Shown in pieces: positions 1-9,646 of a stretch of 64,000 bases of DNA. Positions within the stretch are counted from its first letter, which is position 1. Each line of letters starts with the position of its first letter. The DNA is from Porites lobata. Its lineage: Eukaryota > Cnidaria > Anthozoa > Scleractinia > Poritidae. The stretch spans positions 175,001 to 239,000 of the forward strand of contig CALNXK010000171.1 of assembly GCA_942486035.1 (NCBI GenBank), read 5' to 3'. The position numbers and the translations under genes were made by a program. A model generated the notes under the pieces. The model made no database searches. It saw only the letters and a list, made by a program, of their open reading frames with translations, and had not been told where the DNA came from.

Positions 1-618
1 TCTGATAACGACTCCGACTTGACTCCGTCGCTAGTGAAAACCAACTTTTACTCGACTTATGATGGCACATATCGAAATTGTAGGGAACTTTTAGGGACGT
101 ACCATAAGAAAAGCCATGGGGGCTGGGGCGAAATACACAACAAGATCAGGTGACAAGATATTCATGGAAGGAAAACTTAAGTGAACAAATAAGGAAAATG
201 TTGTGAAAAAGATGTAATTATTGTAGTTTGAAAATTGTCTTTGTACTGTAAAAAGAAGCGTGACTTCAATAGAGAGCTTTAGATTCGAGGACGAGGTAGG
301 GTTAGATAAATTATGCTCGAAAATTTGAGCACTATGCTTTTGGGCGTCACTCCTAAAATAGCATGCTCGAAATTACGTTCGTGCCCTAGTATTATGCTCA
401 AAGATGCTGAGTTAATTTTGCACAAATAAAAAAACAAAATAGGGGCTAACATATTATTTCCTTCTTTTAAATAACAACGACGTCTTTGAAATAAGACTGC
501 TCTCATACGGAGCAAAAAGAGCTCAATGTTAGCAGTCTTTTCAGTTCGGTTCATGACAAGTGAAAACGCTTCGTTGTTTATCGCTGGAACATCAGGAAGC
601 TATGTTGTACTCTCAAAG
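1..618. repeat. Segmental duplication, left copy (ENDOG 3' flank)
   Basis: This stretch is a close copy of the sequence that starts at 9647. The first 45 bases equal the right end of the foldback element at 8939-9691, so the window opens inside another copy of that element. Similarity continues through the terminal ENDOG exon to about 1107 and, after a gap, resumes at about 1358-1447 and 1540-1795 (matching 11871-11988 and 12150-12520). The right copy carries an extra segment of about 55 bp near 9893-9950. No gene other than the exon copy is seen here. Confidence 0.85.
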
Positions 619-978
619 TTACAGGCCTAGGAAGCCAGGCATAAAGTAAGGTAGCCAGGTCTTCAACAAAGCCTGAAAGGTGTCGAACTGATTAAGTCCA
701 TCAATGATTCCTAGTGGTTGCTGGACTACTAAGGCAAGGGTTTGTCTGAAATGACCCCGGCTGGTCAAAGTGTTCTGATACGGTGACATCCAGTCCTGAG
801 TTGAATAAGTGATAATGGCGTCTGGACAAACATTTACGTCAACTGCGTTCGGGAATCGTTGACGAGAAACCTTGTCGAAGACTATTAGACCGGAGGCCTT
901 CTCAATTGTATCTGTTGGGACTTGAAACATGTGCAGTGGCGTCTTCTCGTTGATTGGTTGATTCGGCAATATGTAGGA
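619..978 (-). pseudogene. Extra copy of the ENDOG terminal exon
   Basis: Read on the minus strand, an intact acceptor (AG at 979-980) is followed by codons for SYILPNQPINEKTPLHMFQV and then a stretch ending in GLIVFDKV. This is the conserved C-terminal part of mitochondrial endonuclease G. It is nearly identical to the terminal exon at 10568-10729. Here the frame stays open for 119 codons and ends PYFMPGFLGL; the other copy stops after 53 codons because of two small insertions. No upstream ENDOG exon was found between 979 and 2600, and the VEGF-like gene on the opposite strand separates it from the rest of ENDOG. It is most likely an orphan exon. It could instead be the last exon of a rearranged paralogue, or an alternative last exon reached by a very long intron. 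Confidence 0.75.
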
Positions 979-2601
979 CTACAACGAGAGATAGAACATG
1001 TGACTGATTGTTGTCACGTGATGTGTCTTTTTTTAAGACATGATTGTTAATAGAGATTTTTCGCTTCACCAGAAACTCATAACGGGTTGTTCAACTACTT
1101 ATGAGTTTCTAGCTTTACGTATGCGGCAAACAGCATACGTCAGATTCAAGTTCAATACAGAAAACGAGTACTGAGATTGAAAAAACAGCTCAAAACTATT
1201 CTTATGGATGAAAAATGTCTTGAATACTAATTTAGGTGTAGAAATAATTAACAGCAAACGACAAGTAAAGAGGAAACTTGGTCAGGTGGTACGAGTCATT
1301 CTCACTTGTGCTAGGCCTCTCCTTTTAATAATTGGAAGTCAGTTTAATTTCTGCTTACTGATCACATCTCACCTTATATTTCACGTACAACTGGTTGTCC
1401 GCTTCCAGTCTAAAAAAGATTCATATGAAACGTCGCATTTTCAATGAAGCACTGATAAGAACTTTCTTGCTACAAAGAGGAGCTTCTACCATGTTTAAGA
1501 GACAAGTTGGCGTTAATGGGTGTGTCTAGAACATTTTAAAACGCTTTTTAACTTAGAACGGCTCAAATATTTCTTTAACACGAATACTTTGGATCAGGAT
1601 CTGAAAATCTAAGCTAACAAATCGAACCTATCTGTAAAAGACAGAAATCGATCAAGAATCTATCTTTCATTCTCCCCTGTCGACATAAATGAATTGTCAG
1701 CATAAACAAAAACACAAACATAGCCTACGTACCAGGCATACGTAGCTGTCAGTTTTGTTTGTCGAGCGCGCAAATGAGCTGCAAAGCTACGAGAGGATGA
1801 TTAGGCGAGGTACATAATAAGTTTTAAGTTTTATTTATCATTTAAAATGTATCTATATATTTAATCCCTTACGTATTATTTTTGTATGGTCACGCTTTTG
1901 GGGTCGTAGACAGTACACTTTACGGTTTTTTATAACATAGTTTCAACCCGACAAGGTATAAGAAAGTTTTAGCTACTTCCTGTCTACAGTAAACTGAGCC
2001 AAGGATCAAAACCTTTGTACCGTTTCTTTTTGCCGGTGAATGTCGAACAGAGTTCTAGATTTCGCTTAGGAAATCATAGCCGGCCTTGTTTTTTTACGCT
2101 TGTCATTTGTTGCTAGACCGTTCACAGTCCTCCTTCTTTTCGTAAGATCGTCGAGATCGAGCGCTTTGCGTTACGGGCTGCCATCTTGCATTTAAGTGTC
2201 AAAACTACTCAGATCTACTCAGGGAGCGGGGGCGGTTTGGACTGAAGCGAGAAAAATGTTTTTCTCGCCCCCTCCCACTAGAGCTATAATCCCCGTTGCC
2301 TGCCCCTCGGTACGTTTGGAAATCACGATGGCCACCATTAACGGTAAGACGCGCACTATATCTCGACTATCTCACGAAAAAGTAGGGGACTGTGAACAGT
2401 CTATTTGTCGCTGGACGTTTCCAACGCACAAACAAAGACAGCGCACACGCCCTTGAGACGTCAATCAAATTTTGCACTCGACGTGATTTTCATGGTTGGC
2501 TGAGTTTTTTTTTTACATTATTATTATTTGCATATACTCATTAAATTCATTCACAAACAACAGCACGAAAATTCACTGCTAGTACGACCTGCATATTAAC
2601 A
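979..2601. other. Intergenic, duplicated in part; upstream of VEGF-like gene
   Basis: Parts of 1358-1795 match 11871-12520, so the segmental duplication extends here in patches. From about 1800 to 2600 no repeat or gene was recognised. This stretch should contain the promoter of the VEGF-like gene that starts at 2602, but no core promoter motif could be assigned with confidence. Confidence 0.5.
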
Positions 2602-5600
2602 ATGTTGTTTAACATTTTACTATTTCCTCTGCTTCTCGTACAAGCTCCTTCGCCTGAAGCTAAGGTAAGTAGCTATAACTAAATCATCAGTTGTTTATCA
2701 GTCTAACTGCAAGGTATAAAGGAATGAGTACCTTTTTTAAAGAAGAAGAATCTGGTCCGACAACTTTTCAATACAATGCCGTTGAAACAGTAACAGGGAG
2801 AAAGGCTTTCGCGTGAAAAGCAAACAAATCTGTAACGGACGAATTTTAATGTTGAGTTTTCGGAGAACACGTAATTTTAAAGCCTGCAGTCTGAAATATT
2901 ACTTGCTGCTGATAAATATTGAGATGCTACGTGCCAAGCATTATATAAAAGCCCAGCACTTCTTTAAAAATGATACCTGCTTTTGAATTAAGACATTTAG
3001 ACATTTAGACATTTCGCGCCAAGAAAACACAGTTCGTTGAAGTTTGGTATCTGTATCATAAGCAGCAAAAATCAGTTTCTAGCTCGGCATTGAAGCATTA
3101 ATAAGCAAGTACCATTTAATAGTATAGAGAGAAAACTATATTGTGAAACAAAACTGTCGTCAAGTTCCATGTCGTATCCTGCTTTGAAAAATGTGACCAA
3201 GAATTTGTCATCCTAATCTCTTAACAAATAATTCTAATGCCAGTAGACGTAAAACTTACCTTTGTGTCGCAAACAATACCATAAACAACGTATTAACAAG
3301 AAAATTAGAATGTTATTACAAAAAGTAACAAAAAATGCATTCGGAAAATTTGCTAGACAATACACTTACATTTACATTTTTGAATAATTTGTCTTCTGTA
3401 TTAAGTACCCAAAAACTCTGAAAAGCAGAAATTCTCTGAAAGGAGTTGTAATAATATGCGTGGGTTTCAAATCGTTGGAAATGATTCTGATTTCATATGC
3501 ATTCCTCTAAAACTGACGGCCCCTCCTTGTGGGTTTCACGCCTCGCAAAAAATGCAGAAAAATCAGTGATCTAGAAATCCGACTATGAGACACTGTATGA
3601 ATTTTTTTAGCCGCTTTTAAAGTTGGTGCTTGATTACATATTCAAAGGGTGACGGCGAGGCGCACGACATGTCGATCAGGCCAAGTTGGTCCGATTTTAT
3701 TTTTCGGCGAAATATTGCTTTATTTTTTCCCCGTCTTCTAGAACAGATTCTAGTCAATTGTAGGATTACCTGTAGCAGTATGTTCGTTGTTGACCTCGCC
3801 TAACCCCAAGGCCTCATTATTCTTCCTGGCCTCTGTGCTTGGCTGAGGCGCTAATGGGGCTTCCCAGTGGTGCCAACAGTCGACCTCTATGCGCTTTCAA
3901 GCTTTGTGGTCCGTTGCCAAAGTACGAATTTCGAGAGGAATGGGGGGATTTTCTGGACCGGATCAGCTTTGCAGCATACTCGTGGAATAGAATTTGATGT
4001 CCACCATGTCTTGGTTTACCAAAGGTCCCCCTGGGAGCGCCGAAGACAGAGGCCCAGGAATCTGGTCTGTCGTGCTTTAACTGATTGGGAAAGAAGGGCT
4101 GTTCCCGTTCTATCATAGACTTCCTCGTTGCTAACATGATCAGGCCTATGCGTTTCGGGTCACGAAGACCGAGCGAGTTCGTCTTGGAAACCTGGATACG
4201 TAACCGAAATGCATTGACCGAGAAGGCCTGGGAAGACGGGCAAAGTTGTACCCATTTATACAACGTCATTATTACGGAGCTTAGCAACAGCCACGGCGAC
4301 GGGTTGCTACGGAAGCGTCACTTAAAAAGTCGCGCTGCTTCAAACTTTATCGCGCTTATTCCATCTCGTCTAATTCACCAAATGCTAGCAAATTTTTTTG
4401 ACGTTGAATTCTAACGGACTGTATCAAAATTCTGGAAAAGAAATAGAAAGTCGTTGTCTTGTGTTCACATCCTGCAAAAAACGTGAAATTAGATATTTTC
4501 ACGTTGTTGTCGTGCAATGACGGCAAAGAAATGTACAAAAAAGCGTGATGCACGTGCAGAGTTGTTGCTTTGCTTTTTTGTCGTTCTCGTTGATGTCGCC
4601 GTTTTTTAAGATTTTCTTAAGCTCTCTATTGTAACATGGACAACCGACAGTAGTTTCTTGTTAAATGGGACTGAACACCATGATGTCAAGGTCTGAATCC
4701 GCAAGTAGGTGTACTGTGACTTCCCAAACAATTGAGGTTACAAAGATGCGAGATGATATACGTGGTTAATGTCAAAATAGCGATTTCTCTGGGTAACTTT
4801 TCTTGCTGAAACCTCGAAAGACTTGGAAATAATCCTCATAATTATCGTACTGAGTTTTACGAATCGTCTTTCACGTACTAGCCTTTATCTTAGCCTTAAG
4901 ACAAGTTTCGTTTATTCAAACCTCTTCAGTTTGGCTAAAACTGTTACAATACGTTACATACGTAACATACAATACGTATTGTAACAGTTTTAGCCAAACT
5001 GAAGAGGTTTGAATAAACGAAACTTGTCTTAAGGCTAAGATAAAGGCTAGTGCGTGAAAGACGATTCGTAAAACTCAGTACGATAATTATGAGGATTAAA
5101 ATCACTTTCTTTCTGCCACAATTTATAAGCTATTTTATTCCAATTCACGACAAGAACTAATATTTACCATGCGAATAGTGGTACAGTGAACCCTGTATTA
5201 AGCGGGACACCCTTGGGGAATACTGTAGTGTCCGCTTAATACAGGGTGTCCACCTAATACAGGTTTCGATAGATAAAGTCATATGAGGTGTCAAATGCCA
5301 TTCAAATGAACAGTGGAAACGTTTAGAATAGTCCTAGAGACTATGACGATATACGTTTGCACTAATTTCTTTATCAAATTGGACCAATTTGATCATAGTA
5401 CCAATACATAGATTGCAACTCAAAATTGAAGAAATCAGATGAGTGAAACAAGCTCTATACAAACAAAACGAAATGGAAAACAATACTGTACTGAGAAAAT
5501 GATCAAATAAGTTCGTCAAGTCACGTTTTTTAATGTAAAAATCGAAAAATTTGTGTGTGGGAATTCGAGGCAATCTTCACATTTCCGGTGTCTGGCATGT

Positions 5601-8600
5601 TGGGTGGTGGAATTTGATTACAAGTGTCCGTTTAATACGGGTTGGCAACAATAGAAATGACCATTTCAGGTACTTTTTAGGTGTCCGCGTCCGCTTAATA
5701 CAGGTGTCCGCTTAATAAAGGTTTCTTTTAAAGAAAATAAGGGAAATAATTTGGGGACTTCGGCTACCGTCCGCTTAATACGGTGTACGCTTAATACAGG
5801 TTTCACTGTATTAATAGTTTAAAATGCAAGTTAATGGTAGCATGTATTGTACATAGTTTAGGAATCGCGTTTCACTTTGTAACCTCGTGTGTCGTATCGT
5901 TCGGTTCGCTCGCTCCGTGAGTTGTTGTATTTTTGTATTTTTCGTGTTTATTATGCCTGCTAAGCGCAAATCTCTTTGCCCTGGCTGCAAGACGCCGAAA
6001 CAGAACCATGCCTTCGCTGCCCCGAGCAAGCACTGTGCTGGGCCGCCAGTAGCCTCCCACGCAGGCGTTTTTAGGGGAGGCTCGTTTTTCATCCCTCCCC
6101 ACAAACGCCGTTTGTGGGGAGGGACGAAAAACGAGCTCCCCTAAAAACGCCTGCGTGGGAGACTAGGCCGCTAGTCAAGAACGAGATTCTTGACGACGAA
6201 TTATCAGCAGGCGAGGAGTTGCCGCCTAGCCAGGGAAAATCTGTTTCTTCGCCTTCGGCCGAGAGCGGCCCGCAAAAGCAACTTGAATCGCAGCAGCTTC
6301 TGTTCTGCACGCGATGCGGAATCTGTTCCTGCGGTTGGAAAACCTCACGGCAGAGCAGACGACAATAAAAAAAAACGAATGGACGAAATCTCCGCCCGGA
6401 AGGCCCCCCCCTCCCCAAAAAAAGAAAACTCACGAGGATGCAAGTCGCTGTTCAGGCCCAGGCGCTAGCGATTCTCTGTTGCCGGTTAAACAAGCACCCA
6501 AAGCTCACCATCTACCGGAAAAATTCGTCCCAGCCGCCATCAATAGTGAGTATGTGGATTTTTCAGAGGTATTATCTTCTTTAAGCGTTTGACGACCCAA
6601 TCAAAGCGATGAGGGAATGTTGCGCACACTCTCGGCACTGTCTCGGGCGAGCTAATCCCTATTGCGAGGCCTCCAAGCAAGCGTCCCGGTGACTCGTTTG
6701 ATGTCTGGTTGCAAGTGCGGACCAAGTACGAGATGGAAATTGTTTCTGCACGGCCCGAGCGTTACTTGGAACTGGCAGCCTACCGAGATACAAATTGCCA
6801 ACCGAAAGTTTCGTTGGCCCTTCATGTAATTGTTCGACATACAAACGCGCATCCAAGCGGCCTCACGCAAGGACGCTCAAGCTCGTCTTGAAGTCTTGGA
6901 TACAACCTTGTATACAACCATCCTCGACGCTTCCGCTCTTCGCCTCCATCCAAAGCAATGCCTTTGCGCTACTGTAAACCAGACTTAAGCCATCTTTATA
7001 ACTTTCAAGAGCTACCTCTTTAACAGCCAAGTGATCAGCACAAACATAACGATCCGGGAGGAGGTTAGGCACTTCCTTATTTGGCCCGGAATAGCCGGTT
7101 CCAGACTCCAAGATAGCGCAGTCATGCAGTTAAAAGTGATGCGAAAAACGCGCGTTGGTTGTTGACACGCGTCTTATTTTCGGGTCGCTTGTTTTATTTT
7201 TGCGACGTCCTTAATCCTAGCACAGGCTAAGCACGGATAGGTATATGCCGCTGAACAGGGAATGATTTCCCATTTCCTGAGTCTTCAGCAGGGTATAAAT
7301 TTTTACCCTCTGAAACGCTTCAAAATAAGAGAACCCTCACATCTTAAATTCACTTTTGACAGGCTTATCCAAGAGGACTTACAACGTTCCTTGAAAAAAA
7401 AGAATTTCCGTTTGAAGATGCTAAGTTTGACCCAGAGGCCGCTATATCTATCCAACAACAAGAAGAGTCAGTTCCTTTAAAGCCGGTGTTAAGTGATGTT
7501 CCAAAGCATTCCGCAGGTCTTAATATATCAGTAGGTAAGAGCTCCAGCAATACACTCTTTTATATTTTGATAAAGACCAGTTAACGAATCTCCATTTATA
7601 CCGCTGGAGAGAGCGCCTTGAAATTAGCAAACTTACAAAGCAAGTTTAAAGGTAATACGTAAACAGGTAGCGAAGATATTGTTCCACAAAGTCGCAAAAT
7701 TTTACAAACGTTTGTAGTGTTTTATGGTGGGAGCACGAACTTGCAATTGCATAGGGAAAAGGACACCAGTCGTGACTGGGCGCGTGGATTGGTGGGTTCG
7801 GAGGCCAAACGTAGCCGGATATAGCACTCCTGTTGGAGCTACAATCTTGGACAAAATAAAATGGAACAGCAAACCCCCATCCACCCCCCAAATCAAGGAT
7901 GAAGCCGCGCGAAGGGCAAAAACGCGCCATTTTCCCATACTTGATTTGGGGAGGAGGGGGGTCTAGGTTTTCCATTTATTTTGTCCAAGATTGTAGCCTG
8001 TGAGCAAGCTCTTTATTTGGGGGAGTCGCAAGAAGTCACGCAAGAGCAGCACGCGAAAAGAGACTCGCGGCTCGCCTCGCTCCCCATACATGGAGAGCCT
8101 GCTAACAGGTTATGTTGGAGCCAATTATTAGTCTCCCTCGCAACCGTTTTTGTCTCGTCACGCAACGCTCCTCCCTTCGCTGTTTGTTGGGGAGGAGCGT
8201 TGCGTGACGAGACAAAAACGGTTGCGTTGAACCCGGGCCACATGTTGGGAGGCGAGCGCTCTCACCACTGCTCCACCCTTGATCTGATGACAGATTCATC
8301 GCTACCGTAAGTTTATATTCGACTGACCATTAATGACCAATTTGATTGATTAACAGATACAAACCCCAAAACGCTAAAGGAAACTCCTTGTGGTCCGAGG
8401 CCAGCTGCAATCAAAGTTCCAAAGGATCCAGCATATTTAAACCGTCCTTCCTTCATCACCCTGTATCGCTGCAGTGGGGGATGCCCCAACGCACAGAATG
8501 ATCATCACTGTACTGTCAGGGCAAAGACCCAAATTTTGGTCAACGTGTGGAAGATTCAAGGTGAAAAAAGGGTCGAGACGAAGGTAAACATGTACAATCA

Positions 8601-8922
8601 CACACACTGCTCTTGTGACTGTATCAAGAGCTCAAGTGACTGCCACCCCGACAAACATGAGTGGAACGTCGGCTCGTGCTCCTGTGAATGCAAGTCGAAC
8701 TTAACTGCGTGCGCGTCAAATCAGCGTAGGAACGCAGCTACCTGCGACTGCGAATGTGATGAGACACCTTCTAGCTGCACTGGTTATGGCATGACATGGG
8801 ACTACACGAAATGCGGATGCAGCTGCTCACAATCTGTTGAAGACTATTGTCATAAGTATAACCAAGATATTGATCCCTCGGACTGCAAATGTATCCCCCG
8901 TGTCATTCAAGCTCTCGTTTGA
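2602..8922 (+). CDS. PDGF/VEGF-family secreted growth factor, VEGF-C/D-like
   Basis: Three coding exons, 2602-2664, 7363-7534 and 8357-8922, join in phase (0, then 1) to give 266 residues. Exon 1 encodes a signal peptide (MLFNILLFPLLLVQA). Exon 2 encodes an acidic linker or propeptide. Exon 3 encodes a cystine-knot domain, residues about 90-165: CGPRP, then YRCSGGC, then the CxC pair C163/C165. It is followed by four repeats of Cys, 10-11 residues, CxCxC (C174 to C257; the last has only CxC), the Balbiani-ring-type tail known from VEGF-C and VEGF-D. In that family the secreted dimer binds receptor tyrosine kinases. The six knot cysteines are C90, C117, C121, C130, C163 and C165. The two positions that make interchain disulfides in vertebrate VEGF hold F111 and G120. 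The start is the only ATG giving a signal peptide directly before a GTAAGT donor. The first intron is 4.7 kb and full of transposon debris. Confidence 0.88.
3600..4400. other. Unrecognised intronic stretch in the VEGF-like gene
   Basis: Both strands show partly open frames here (for example 3817-4287 minus and 4085-4414 plus), but none matches a family I recognise and none has splice sites compatible with the host gene. It may be a fragment of an old mobile element. No function is proposed. Confidence 0.3.
4500..4580. repeat. Dispersed repeat fragment (second copy at 59780-59845)
   Basis: A segment reading GCAAAGAAATGTACAAAAAA and GCGTGATGCACGTGCA recurs on the opposite strand near 59780-59845, next to the SAP130 3' end. 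It is a short dispersed repeat of unknown class. Confidence 0.55.
4831..5097. repeat. Near-perfect 124-bp-arm palindrome
   Basis: The left arm (4831-4954) and right arm (4974-5097) are reverse complements with one clear mismatch (GTACTAG against CTAGTGC), separated by 19 bases. It is a foldback-type non-autonomous element in intron 1 of the VEGF-like gene. Such close arm identity suggests recent insertion or arm homogenisation. Confidence 0.9.
5185..5810. mobile_element. Non-autonomous DNA element, CAGTGAAACCTGTATTAAGC type ends
   Basis: It begins CAGTGAACCCTGTATTAAGC and ends with the complement of a similar sequence, TAATACAGGTTTCACTG. TA flanks both ends, as for a TA target duplication. 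Inside, the motif GTCCGCTTAATACAGG occurs repeatedly in direct and imperfect form near both ends. This resembles Tc1/mariner-like MITEs. No transposase is present. Confidence 0.75.
5953..7110 (+). pseudogene. Degraded retroelement first open frame (DIRS/Ngaro-like, tentative)
   Basis: The frame begins MPAKRKSLCPGCKTPK and is interrupted at 6053-6161 by a palindromic insertion. Further along, broken frames read DSFDVWLQVRTKYEMEIVSA, ANRKFRWPFM and LDTTLYTTILDASALRLHPK. This order (CPGC start, a WLQxWTxYE-like block, an RKFRW block, a TTxxDASA block) is familiar from gag-like first frames of tyrosine-recombinase retroelements in invertebrate genomes; that link is from memory. Stops and frame changes show it is dead. 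It lies in intron 1 of the VEGF-like gene, in the same orientation. Confidence 0.55.
6053..6161. mobile_element. Palindromic MITE inside the degraded retroelement
   Basis: CCTCCCACGCAGGCGTTTTT at the left end and its complement at the right end (ending GCGTGGGAG) pair along almost the full length around a centre near 6108. TAG flanks both sides. The insertion splits the retroelement frame, so it is younger than that element. Confidence 0.85.
7841..7997. mobile_element. Short MITE with 25-bp inverted ends
   Basis: The ends are CTACAATCTTGGACAAAATA and the matching complement finishing TTTGTCCAAGATTGTAG. The interior is about 105 bp and holds a second imperfect inverted pair (CCCCCCAAATCAAG and CTTGATTTGGGGAGG). 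It lies in intron 2 of the VEGF-like gene. Confidence 0.8.
8010..8275. mobile_element. Composite MITE region with 37-bp palindrome arms
   Basis: The core is a hairpin: the arm at 8139-8175 pairs with 8190-8226, perfectly or nearly so (GACGAGACAAAAACGGTTGC side). The left part (8020-8090, GAGTCGCAAGAAGTCACGC) resembles 13363-13455 in the ENDOG gene. It seems to be one MITE inserted in another, 80 bp before the last exon of the VEGF-like gene. Confidence 0.7.
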
Positions 8923-9174
8923 GCAACTTAAGAACCTTAGGCTGGTTTTCACTAGTGACAAAGTCAGAGTCGGAGTCGTAAGAGCGCTTATGATAGTGAA
9001 AGTCAAAACTCTGAGTCGAAAGCGGAGTCATAAACACGACGGAATCAGAGTCAGAAGAATAGGAACGTTTCCAATATCTAATAAGCCCCAGGGTTTCAAT
9101 CTGAGCTTCCTCGCCAGAAAAACAAACTTTAAATTCTTTTACTTACAATTTACAGAATTAACTTGCTTCCCACT

Positions 9175-9260
9175 GAGGTCTCAGTTGCTCAGTGGTTAGA
9201 GCATCCGACTAGTGTATACGGAAGGTCATGGGTTCAATTCCCATCTGGAACTCAGATTCT
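9175..9260 (+). repeat. tRNA-derived SINE head (tRNA-Thr-like)
   Basis: The sequence shows a near-complete tRNA cloverleaf: acceptor GAGGTCT with GGAACTC (6 of 7 paired), D arm GCTC/GAGC with AGTGG, and a T arm containing the B-box GGTTCAATTCC. The anticodon arm (TCCGACTAGTGTATACGGA) carries two extra bases in its loop, so it is not a working tRNA gene. A T-run follows. This is the usual head of a tRNA-derived SINE; the AGT anticodon would be threonine. Confidence 0.75.
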
Positions 9261-9349
9261 TTTTTCTGTGTTCTCTCCACACATATCATTTCATTTATTA
9301 TTCTTACAATTTACGTCTCTTTAATCTTTAACTGACATGTTTGGAATAT

Positions 9350-9545
9350 AGTCAACTCTCGCCTTGTGGACACCCCGTTATCACGGACACTCCGATGATA
9401 CGGACAGCAGCTAAATCCCAGGCAAAAATAAATTAAAGACGTTTGACTGAAATAAACTTCTGCTATTACGGAAACTCGTTTATGAAAACACTAACTCCAG
9501 ATCCCTGGAGTGTCCGCTACAAAGGCAGCTGACTCTCTCTATCTT
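9350..9545. mobile_element. MITE fragment, GGACACTCC-type ends
   Basis: GTCAACTCTCGCCTTGTGGA with GGACACTCCGATGATACGGA on the left and GGAGTGTCCGCTACAAAGGC on the right form imperfect inverted ends. A related element is at 53600-53775 (CGGACACTCCAGGGACC, then GTCCGTTATAGTAGGG). It is nested in the foldback element at 8939-9691. Confidence 0.6.
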
Positions 9546-9646
9546 TTTTTCTGGCAAATAAATAAACTAACTGAAACTAAATCGTAAACCATGGACTCGT
9601 AAGCGGAATCCAAACGCTGTTTCACTAGATCGTATAAGTTTTACTT

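Noticed and set aside
3817..4414. Overlapping frames on both strands in the VEGF-like intron
   Set aside because: No recognisable protein family and no consistent splice structure; kept only as an unrecognised stretch.
8075..8310. Overlapping open frames on both strands near 8100-8300
   Set aside because: They come from the hairpin arms of a MITE, so each strand mirrors the other. No family match.
9175..9260. Functional tRNA-Thr gene
   Set aside because: The anticodon loop carries two extra bases and one acceptor pair is broken; context is inside a mobile element.
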